The notes under the pieces were generated by a model. It did no database searches. It was not told where the DNA came from and saw only the letters and a program-made list of their open reading frames with translations. DNA of 44,219 bases from an uncultured Paraprevotella sp. (GTDB lineage: Bacteria; Bacteroidota; Bacteroidia; Bacteroidales; Bacteroidaceae). Where the stretch lies: positions 1 to 44,219 of the forward strand of contig CALULQ010000032.1 of assembly GCA_944321525.1 (NCBI GenBank), in the 5' to 3' direction. The position numbers were made by a program, and so were the translations under genes. Shown here one piece after another: positions 33,541-40,321 of this stretch; within the stretch, counting starts at the first letter, position 1; each line of letters opens with the position of its first letter.

Positions 33541-34011
33541 TCAGCGCCAAAGGTTGTCCCATTGGTCCTTGAACTCCTCGATGCGCGCTTTGGGCATGGC
33601 CATGGGGCTTTTGGGCGCAAGGGGTTTCTTTCTGGGCAGGTTGTCGTAGTCTTCTTCAAATTGGCTCGAAAGCGAAATGAATTGTGCTTTGGAGAGGATG
33701 TAGAAACTGAACTTGTCGTCTTTGTCGATATAGACAAAAATGTATGGGCCTGCCACTTCTCGGTAGAATGCCTGCCTTTCGTCCCGGTTCCCCATGAGCG
33801 GGAATGCCGGGATTTTCTTTCCGTCCTTTTTCTCTCTCACCGTTTTTACTTGTATGGCGATGGTGGCTTTGGTATCCGGGTTATAGCACAAGATGTCGAA
33901 AGTCGGGCAGTTGTTGTAGGCCATTGACGGACACCATCCTTTGAGACACAGCGCAGCCATCACTGCACTTTCGCCGGCTAAGCCGGTGAGCATCGTCTTG
34001 TAATTTTTCAT
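33541..34011 (-). CDS. stand-alone PD-(D/E)XK nuclease-like protein
   Basis: A 156-residue protein from the ATG at 34011. KTMLTGLAGESAVMAALCLKGW gives the first acidic residue, NNCPTFDILCYN the second, and KATIAIQVKTVREKK the IQVK strand, together the E...D...QxK arrangement of PD-(D/E)XK nucleases, closest to group I intron-associated and MloB-like stand-alone forms. A good promoter precedes it (TAATTTTG at 34042-34049 with TTTG at 34070-34073, 20 bp apart, reading left). In the present DNA orientation a second promoter, inside the invertible segment at 34.4 kb, also points towards it. Biological role unknown. Confidence 0.65.
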   Translation of the reverse strand: MKNYKTMLTGLAGESAVMAALCLKGWCPSMAYNNCPTFDILCYNPDTKATIAIQVKTVREKKDGKKIPAFPLMGNRDERQAFYREVAGPYIFVYIDKDDKFSFYILSKAQFISLSSQFEEDYDNLPRKKPLAPKSPMAMPKARIEEFKDQWDNLWR

Positions 34012-34041
34012 TGCTCCTTTGTCCTTTTCTGCTGCTGAATG

Positions 34042-34073
34042 CAAAATTACACGGGTTTGATGAATTATCCAAA
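34042..34073 (-). promoter_or_regulatory. promoter of the nuclease-like gene
   Basis: Reading left: TTTG, 20 bp, TAATTTTG, a full Bacteroidetes consensus pair, ending about 30 bp before the ATG at 34011. Confidence 0.65.
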
Positions 34074-34337
34074 TCCGTTGTAGGAAATACTTTTTCCCTT
34101 TATGTACATCCTCTCCTTTTTCTTCGGTCTAAGCCGTTTATCCCTTCCAATTGCCTTTGGCGGATGAAAAGCGTAATCAAATCGTATTTTTTATGTGATG
34201 ATAGATGATAAGGCTGGATGAATAATTTGATTTACATGATATGGGATTTTATGTTGTAGTAATAAATCTGTTTTTCGAGTTTTTATTAAATCGTAATATG
34301 TTGTATAATAAATGCTTTAATGGTGTTATTTCTTTCT
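34074..34337. other. AT-rich intergenic region left of the invertible segment
   Basis: No gene-like frame. AT-rich and without repeats that I can see other than the inverted repeat that begins at 34338. Confidence 0.5.
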
Positions 34338-34363
34338 ACCTCTATGCAAGAGGTGGATAAATT
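34338..34363 (+). repeat. left inverted repeat of the invertible promoter segment
   Basis: Twenty-six bases, ACCTCTATGCAAGAGGT followed by GGATAAATT, exactly complementary to 34521-34546. Each copy contains its own dyad, ACCTCT / AGAGGT around a five-base centre, as in recombinase core sites. Confidence 0.85.
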
Positions 34364-34520
34364 CGATGCAAATGTAGATAAAATCCTTAAACCAACAAAA
34401 TAATTGGCTCTTTTTTATAGAAAAAAGTATGGAAAATAAATGGAAAACGGGTGGCGCGGCGTATTCCGATGGGGGCAGGAGTGGCTTATACCTATTATAT
34501 ATAGGGAGAATGCGGGACTA
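34364..34520 (-). promoter_or_regulatory. invertible segment carrying a leftward promoter (surface lipoprotein OFF)
   Basis: Reading left, TTTG, 19 bp, TACATTTG (34369-34376) matches both halves of the Bacteroidetes promoter consensus. It lies just inside the left repeat and points left, away from the lipoprotein gene at 34618. No TAnnTTTG box is present on the rightward strand between 34364 and 34617. Inversion of the 157-bp segment would place this promoter just inside the right repeat, about 80-100 bp before the lipoprotein ATG. This is the design of phase-variable promoters in Bacteroides. Confidence 0.75.
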
Positions 34521-34546
34521 AATTTATCCACCTCTTGCATAGAGGT
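34521..34546 (-). repeat. right inverted repeat of the invertible promoter segment
   Basis: AATTTATCC followed by ACCTCTTGCATAGAGGT, the exact reverse complement of 34338-34363. With two more bases on each side its dyad becomes CCACCTCT / AGAGGTGG. Confidence 0.85.
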
Positions 34547-34617
34547 GGAGCGTAGAGAGCAAGTGAAATAATAACAGTAGAGATTGGAATTACAGTTTTA
34601 ACTAATTTATTTTTATT

Positions 34618-37600
34618 ATGAAAAAGAGGTTTATTAGTGTCGCAATGTTCTTGGCATTGGCTGTGAGCTCGCCCCTGTGGGTAGGTTGTTCAGACTATGA
34701 TGACGACATTGCCAATCTTCAGTCGCAAGTGGACGGATTGAAGCAATCGGTGGACGTGTCTACGGCCGAGGCCCTGCAAGCCCTCCGGGACGCGCAGGCT
34801 GCTTTGGAAGAAGACATTGCCGAACTGACTTCCGGCAAGGCCGACGCGCCGGCCGTGCAGCAGTTGCAGGAAACAGTGGCCGCCTTGCAGACGGCCATTT
34901 CGAGCGGCGACTTGTCGCAGGTGGCCGACTTGGCCGGACAGGTCAGCGGCTTGATCGAGCAGGTGAATGAAATCGACGGTACTCTGGGAGAGACCCAGAA
35001 CCAGCTTCAGAGCCAGAAGAGTGAACTGGAAGGCAAGATTGAAAGCTTGCGCCAGGAGCTGGCCGAGGCCGAGGAAGAGCTGAAGCAGGCCATCGCCGGC
35101 AAGGAAGATACCGGTGCCATCGACGGGCTGCAGACGACCGTGAACGACTTGTCGGACGACTTGAAAGAGGCTACGGACAGCGTCGTGAGCGTAAGCAACC
35201 GCTTGGTAGAAGTGGAGAAATGGCTGGAGAACAACGGTGAGGAGCTGGCCAAGCTGACGGCAAACGTCACCAAGATCAACAACTTGGTCAACACCATCAG
35301 CGAAGAGGCTGCCACCACCATTTCGGACGCCGCCATCTTGGCTGAACTCAAGACCCTGCCTGCCACCGTGGAGTCGCTCGAGACGCTGCAGACGCAGATC
35401 GGCAATGCCACCACGCCCGAGAGCATCCTTTATCGTCTGGCTGAGATTGAGACTTGGAAGGACGATATCGTGGGCGAACTGTTGGGCGGCACGGGCTATG
35501 ACAGCTTTGCCAGCATCTGCCAGAAAATTGACGCCTTGGAGCAGACCCTGAACGGCAGCGGCACTGAGGAAGACCCCGAAGCCAACCCCGGCATCCAGGC
35601 TCAGATGGACGAAATCCGGGCTGAAATGGCCAAGTTCGACATGATCCAGAGCGTGGTCTACCTCCCGAACTTGTCTTCGACCGAAGCAGGCGGCTATCTG
35701 CTGAAGTCGTCCGTGTTGAAGGTGTATAATGAGGATGCACAGGGAACCGACGAACAAAAGTATATCGAAGTGGCCCAAGGCATCGAGACCAACGAGATTC
35801 GTTTCCGCGTGTCTCCGGCCAGCAAGGCTGCCGATTTCGTGGGCGAGAACCCGAAGTACGAATTGAGCTTCGATGGCGAGAAACTCACGAGAAGTAACTT
35901 CAATGCCGTGCAGATTGATGGAAAACCTTCAGTGGACGAGGCTACCGGTATCATTACCTATAAAGTGAAGACCAACATTGATGAGATAAATGGTGTCAAT
36001 GACGTATGGGCTGTTTGTGCCGTTATCAAGGCTGTGACGCCCAAAGAAGGTGAAGCCGTGGACAATACCAATCTGACGACGACTTACTTTACGGCTACCA
36101 AGGTTACGGATAAGGTGAGGACGATAGAGGTAGTAAGTGATAATGAAGATGTTACCAGCTTGCCTTATTTGACCCCGACTGGAGGGGCCAGCACTTTGAA
36201 TTATGGTGCAGGTTTGAAGGTAGTGGGTTACGATGCCAATAAGAAAACGATTGTGGAGGACATGGTGGCCGAATATGGTCAACCGACAATAAGCTACGAT
36301 TTGTCTACGCTGACAGACCAAGACGATACGAACGACAGCTGGTTTGAAATTAACCCGGAAACCGGTGTACTGAGTATTCCGAACGCTTCGAACGCCATGA
36401 TTGGCCGTGAAGTGACCGTGACCCCGGTGGCCAATTTCGGCACGTTCAAGATTTATGCAGATCCATTTGCGACAGTAACGGTAAGTCGTCGTGTGGTAGA
36501 GCACACAGTGAAAGAGACGAAGACCATCACGTGGAACCAGAACAATCAATACATTGCTTTGAGCAGCGATGAGATGGATGAGATTATCAAGGTTACCGAA
36601 TTGTCGCGCGGCGATTACAATGTCCTTGAAGTTGTTGATGCTCCTACCGGCATTGCATTCTCATTGGCAACGGGTAAGGATATTAAGGCACTTGATGTGA
36701 ATGCGGATGTGGCGGACGACAATACGTTGTACATCGTGGTACCTGCTAAGGCAAATATTAATAAGGGTGGTACGTTGAAAATTACGTTGAGGGAGTCGGC
36801 TGCTTCCACGCAGACGGATTCTTATACCATCAATGTGAACTACAACGCAATGCAGTATCCGGTGACGACCATCGAGAAGAACCCGCAGCGTTGGACTGAG
36901 AGCGGCACTCTTGAATTCCGTCCGCAGATCCAGTGGGCTGAAGGCACGGAAAATGCCGGGGATGGCCGAGTTGTGGAGAGCATGGACAAGGAATTCAATA
37001 TGGAAGACTTGTTCGCCAACTACGCAGGCTTGGTGGCTGATGCAACCGAGAAGGGTTACGACGTAGTGATTGAGCCTTCGATTGATAATGTAGTAATAGC
37101 TGATGGAGGTACTGTTGCCGGTGTCAAGAGAGTGGGCAATAAGCTTGTTTATGATCCTGCATCCTATACCGGAAAGAATGTGGCTTGCAAGATTTATCTG
37201 AACTACAATGGACATAAGGTCGACGAGTCGACGCTGAACATCAGTGTACGTGCTTTGAGCGGAACTTGGACGAGCCCGACAGAAACAGTGAAGGCTGTGG
37301 ATGATTTGAACAAGACCTACAACATCGCAGAGGGAGCTAAGTGGACCGACGTTAATGGATTCACGATGTGGGAGAACGGAACGATGGTAGGAATTGGCTA
37401 TGATGACGAGAAAAAAGAATGGCGGTCTAACTTTAAAGTCGATCCGTTTACGAATGCTGTTTACGGTATGAAGGCGCCAAGATTTACGGTTGTTGACGCC
37501 AACGGTACTCCTATTGACGACAAGTATGTGGAGGTAGACGAGAACGGTGTTGTAAGCTTCACAGATGACGCCCGTCAGGCTGAGTTCGCACAGGCTTACA

Positions 37601-37731
37601 CCGTGACCATCCGCGTGATCGCCACTTCGCCTTGGGGTACTATTACCAACATGAAGCATGATGATAAGACGGTTGGCGCTACGGAGTACTTCCAAGACCT
37701 GACCTTCACCATCAACCAAGGTGCTAAGTAG
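34618..37731 (+). CDS. large surface lipoprotein with coiled-coil stalk, probably phase-variable
   Basis: A 1037-residue lipoprotein. The signal peptide ends PLWVGC with lipidated Cys24, followed by SDYDDDI, an acidic stretch like the lipoprotein export signal for the outer face in Bacteroidetes. Residues about 29-345 are coiled coil (repeated leucine heptads, QLQETVAALQTAIS, LQSQKSELEGKIESLRQELA). The remaining about 690 residues are beta-rich, with several Ig/BACON-like modules and NPETGVLSIPNASN, and end in TFTINQGAK. The last codons, TAG at 37729-37731, are followed by a strong terminator. Composition is Lys/Asp/Thr-rich without Cys after the lipid residue. It could be a surface-layer or adhesin-like protein. 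Expression probably depends on the invertible promoter upstream. Confidence 0.8.
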   Translation: MKKRFISVAMFLALAVSSPLWVGCSDYDDDIANLQSQVDGLKQSVDVSTAEALQALRDAQAALEEDIAELTSGKADAPAVQQLQETVAALQTAISSGDLSQVADLAGQVSGLIEQVNEIDGTLGETQNQLQSQKSELEGKIESLRQELAEAEEELKQAIAGKEDTGAIDGLQTTVNDLSDDLKEATDSVVSVSNRLVEVEKWLENNGEELAKLTANVTKINNLVNTISEEAATTISDAAILAELKTLPATVESLETLQTQIGNATTPESILYRLAEIETWKDDIVGELLGGTGYDSFASICQKIDALEQTLNGSGTEEDPEANPGIQAQMDEIRAEMAKFDMIQSVVYLPNLSSTEAGGYLLKSSVLKVYNEDAQGTDEQKYIEVAQGIETNEIRFRVSPASKAADFVGENPKYELSFDGEKLTRSNFNAVQIDGKPSVDEATGIITYKVKTNIDEINGVNDVWAVCAVIKAVTPKEGEAVDNTNLTTTYFTATKVTDKVRTIEVVSDNEDVTSLPYLTPTGGASTLNYGAGLKVVGYDANKKTIVEDMVAEYGQPTISYDLSTLTDQDDTNDSWFEINPETGVLSIPNASNAMIGREVTVTPVANFGTFKIYADPFATVTVSRRVVEHTVKETKTITWNQNNQYIALSSDEMDEIIKVTELSRGDYNVLEVVDAPTGIAFSLATGKDIKALDVNADVADDNTLYIVVPAKANINKGGTLKITLRESAASTQTDSYTINVNYNAMQYPVTTIEKNPQRWTESGTLEFRPQIQWAEGTENAGDGRVVESMDKEFNMEDLFANYAGLVADATEKGYDVVIEPSIDNVVIADGGTVAGVKRVGNKLVYDPASYTGKNVACKIYLNYNGHKVDESTLNISVRALSGTWTSPTETVKAVDDLNKTYNIAEGAKWTDVNGFTMWENGTMVGIGYDDEKKEWRSNFKVDPFTNAVYGMKAPRFTVVDANGTPIDDKYVEVDENGVVSFTDDARQAEFAQAYTVTIRVIATSPWGTITNMKHDDKTVGATEYFQDLTFTINQGAK

Positions 37732-37796
37732 TTTGTCATAGGTGAACAAAGTTTCTTCGCCTTCCGCATGGGAGGTGTGGGAACGGGAACTATCAG

Positions 37797-37829
37797 GCGG
37801 CCCGGTCCGGCATCGGCCGGGCCGCTTTT
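37797..37829 (+). terminator. intrinsic terminator of the surface lipoprotein gene
   Basis: GCGGCCCGGTCCGG and the matching CGGCCGGGCCGC form a long GC stem around ATC, followed directly by TTTT. Confidence 0.85.
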
Positions 37830-37969
37830 CTCTAAATTTTGGGTGTCATTCGCAAGAGTGGAAGAAACAGCCGGGCCGTGAGTCCGGTTGCACGAAACAC
37901 ACGCGCAGAGTGAAGGGAATTAATAAAAGGTAAAATAGGTTGGTACATTTATTAATTTCCAATGAAGAT

Positions 37970-37996
37970 GGGGGCACGCCGTGATGGTGCGCCCCC
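37970..37996. other. strong GC hairpin
   Basis: GGGGGCACGCC and GGTGCGCCCCC form an eleven-pair stem around GTGAT, followed by ATTCTTTATTT. It could serve as a second, rightward terminator, or as a leftward terminator for transcription from the anti-sigma operon. Confidence 0.5.
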
Positions 37997-38115
37997 ATTC
38001 TTTATTTATGCGGACGGGCTTCGGGCTGTGGCGGGGATGTCGCTGTCCGGCGCTTTGCCGTCCGCGTTTCCGGCCGTTTCCTTGCCGGAGGCGGGAGAAT
38101 GCCGTGCGGGGGCAT

Positions 38116-38200
38116 GAATTGTACTTTGCGGAGAGTATTTGAGTACTTGCCGCAGAGTACTCGAGTACTTGCCGCAAAGTACGCCGGCGCGCTCCGCACG
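38116..38200 (-). repeat. dispersed palindromic element, copy 4 (inverted)
   Basis: Reading left: CGTGCGGAGCGCGCCGGCGT, ACTTTGCGGCA, AGTACTCGAGTACT, CTGCGGCA, a decayed core AGTACTCAAATACT and CTCCGCAAAGTACAATTC. It has the same parts and order as copies 1 and 2, on the other strand. Confidence 0.8.
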
Positions 38201-38294
38201 GATGTGGCGGGACAAGGGGGGAGGACCTGCGCGCCCTCCCCCCGCTGCCCCGTAGCCTCCGCCGTTCCGGGAGCGGGCATCCCGGCGGGCGGGT

Positions 38295-39623
38295 TTACAG
38301 TCCGCCGTCCACGGTCCAGATGCCTTGCGGGTTGTCGCGGCGCAGGGAGAGGTGGAGGGTGGCCGCGCTCCCGTCCGGCCGTGTCAGTTTGTAGAACACG
38401 ACGACTCCGGCATAGCCCTGTTTCTCTTGCGGTTCGCTGATGTCGCTGATCCGTCCGCCTTTCATGCGTTCGCAAATCCGGTCGAGGCCGCCGGCATAGG
38501 CGTGCAGGGCCTCGGCGGCCGTTTGGGGCCGTCCTTGGGTGAGTGCGTCCAGAATTCTGCGGGCGGCCTGCGTGGCCGTTTCCTCCTGCAGCCGGGCCAG
38601 CCTTTCGGGAGCGTCAACAAGGGGCGTCTGTGCCGTCTGCCAGTCCTCCTGCGTGGAGTCGGGGCGTTGCGTGAGCCGTGCGGCCGAGAGCGGCACGTCG
38701 TATGCGATGTGTTCGCTTTCCAGCACCAGCGTTTTCCGTCCGTCGCGTTCCCACCACATCCGGATGGCCTTCAGGCATCCGTCGGCTTTGGAGAACACGT
38801 TTTCCGTGGTACACCGGTAGCTGTCTTCCCGGCCTTCGAGCAGCGCGGGGGAGACGATGCTGCCATACACTTTTGTGTGCGTGACGATGGTGATGGTGGA
38901 GTCGGTCTCGGTTTGTTCCGTCTGCGTGTCCCCGTCCTGCCCCAAGGCGCTTTTTTGTTGTTCCAGCAGGCTTTCGGGATGGAGCAGTGCGGCGAAGCCT
39001 TCCGCGAAGTTGGCGTCAAGGTTTCCGCACACACCGTTGCCGCCGGTGTCCCACATGTATTGCTTGTGGCCGTCGGCCACGATGGTGCGTCCGCCTTCTT
39101 TTTCCATCCGCCAATAGGATTGCGGGCCTACGCGCATGGACGACACGCGGATGCGGGTGAATCCGGCGGCGGGGTCGATGTAGGCAAAGTTTTCTCCCGG
39201 AGTGGTGCGCACCCGTAGCGACAGGGTGAAGCTGCCGGCCTGGCGCGAACGGCTGATAGACTGGTCGAACACCAGGGGGATGGAGGGCGTGGCTTCGGCT
39301 TCGGCGGAGAAGAAACCGCTGAGGCCCGTGCCCACGCCGGCCAGGAAGATGGCTACGACGGCGGCTGCCTGCAGCAGGCGGCGCCCCAACTTCCTGACGG
39401 CGCCTTTGCGTTGAGGCGCCTGCACGATGGCGGCTTTCGCCGGGCGGGACGCCGCGGGCTCGTGGTGCGGGGTGAGCAGGTCCACGGTGTGCATGAATTC
39501 TTCGTAATAGGCGCGGCATGCGGCGCATTCTTCCAGATGTTGCATGCAGGCGGCCTTGATGTTTTCGTCGGTTTGACGGTCGCACAAGTCGGCGATATGG
39601 TTCTTGAAATCTTCACATTTCAT
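38295..39623 (-). CDS. zinc-finger anti-sigma factor with large envelope domain
   Basis: A 442-residue membrane protein from the ATG at 39623. Residues 1-45 are a zf-HC2 anti-sigma domain (His29-x3-Cys33-x2-Cys36 in HLEECAACR). A membrane helix lies at about 83-104 (LLQAAAVVAIFLAGVGTGLS). About 335 residues face the envelope, including SYWRMEKEGGRTIVADGHKQ and DSYRCTTENVFSKADGCLKA, reminiscent of lipoprotein-carrier (LolA/DUF4292-like) beta domains, but I cannot name the family. The gene follows the ECF sigma gene by 14 bp; the longer frame upstream is out of frame through that gene. Confidence 0.8.
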   Translation of the reverse strand: MKCEDFKNHIADLCDRQTDENIKAACMQHLEECAACRAYYEEFMHTVDLLTPHHEPAASRPAKAAIVQAPQRKGAVRKLGRRLLQAAAVVAIFLAGVGTGLSGFFSAEAEATPSIPLVFDQSISRSRQAGSFTLSLRVRTTPGENFAYIDPAAGFTRIRVSSMRVGPQSYWRMEKEGGRTIVADGHKQYMWDTGGNGVCGNLDANFAEGFAALLHPESLLEQQKSALGQDGDTQTEQTETDSTITIVTHTKVYGSIVSPALLEGREDSYRCTTENVFSKADGCLKAIRMWWERDGRKTLVLESEHIAYDVPLSAARLTQRPDSTQEDWQTAQTPLVDAPERLARLQEETATQAARRILDALTQGRPQTAAEALHAYAGGLDRICERMKGGRISDISEPQEKQGYAGVVVFYKLTRPDGSAATLHLSLRRDNPQGIWTVDGGL

Positions 39624-39637
39624 GGTGATACGTTGTT

Positions 39638-40171
39638 TTAGCGGGTTTGACTTTGCGGGCCGAGGCCCTTCCTGATTTTCTCGATGCCGTATTGGAAACG
39701 GGATTTGACGGTGGAGACGGGCAGTTCCAGAATGTCGGCGATGTCGGCGAAACTGTTGCCGCCGTGCAGCCGCAGCCGGATGACTTCGGCCTGTTCGTCG
39801 GGGATGGCGGCCAGTAGCGCGGAAATCCTGCGGAACTCCTGCTCGAAGCTTTCCGCCTGTTCCTCGCAGAGGTGGGCGGCCTGTTCGATGGGGATGAACT
39901 GCCTCGAGCGGAGGCGGCGCAGGCGGTCGGTGCAGACGTTGGACAGGCTGCGGTACAGGTAGTTGCGCGGCTGTGCCAATGGCCGTCCCTGGGCGTCGTG
40001 TTGCCTGTCGTGCAGCTGCAGGAACACGTCCTGCACGGCGTCTTCCGCGTCGTCGCTGTTCCCCAGCCTGTAGCAGGCATACCGCAGCAGGTGGGGGCGT
40101 TCGGCTTCCATCAGCGCGGCGATGTCCGCGTCCGGGATGCCTTGGGGCGATGGGTTGATGAATGTTTTCAT
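39638..40171 (-). CDS. ECF RNA polymerase sigma factor
   Basis: A 177-residue sigma-70-family factor. Region 2 is at about 25-90 (RYACYRLGNSDDAEDAVQDV, LYRSLSNVCTDRLRRLRSRQ) and region 4 at about 125-170 (AEVIRLRLHGGNSFADIADI, LPVSTVKSRFQYGIEKIRKG). The linker between them is longer than average and rich in Glu. The ATG at 40171 is chosen because the conserved region starts soon after it. It is paired with the zinc-finger anti-sigma factor. Its regulon is not evident from this window; the 958-residue gene upstream is a plausible member. Confidence 0.9.
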   Translation of the reverse strand: MKTFINPSPQGIPDADIAALMEAERPHLLRYACYRLGNSDDAEDAVQDVFLQLHDRQHDAQGRPLAQPRNYLYRSLSNVCTDRLRRLRSRQFIPIEQAAHLCEEQAESFEQEFRRISALLAAIPDEQAEVIRLRLHGGNSFADIADILELPVSTVKSRFQYGIEKIRKGLGPQSQTR

Positions 40172-40248
40172 TGTCGTTTTTGATTTGTTTTTTGCGATTG
40201 CAATCTGTAGATAAGACGCAAGCCGGGGCAAAAAGACGTAATGGGGGC

Positions 40249-40290
40249 AAAAAAAATCTTTCCCGCTCCTCCGGATGAGGCGCGGGAAAG
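40249..40290 (-). terminator. intrinsic terminator of the MG2-domain gene
   Basis: Reading left, CTTTCCCGC and GCGGGAAAG form a nine-pair stem followed by a run of eight T. It lies about 30 bp past the stop codon of the 958-residue gene and separates that gene from the sigma factor gene. Confidence 0.85.
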
Positions 40291-40321
40291 ATGGTTTCGT
40301 TGGTCGGAGGTGCGGGGCGGA

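Noticed and set aside
38867..38878. A perfect ACACTTTTGTGT, the same as the RiPP regulon operator
   Set aside because: It lies inside the anti-sigma coding sequence, no TACATTTG-like box is 24 bp away, and it stands alone. Probably chance.
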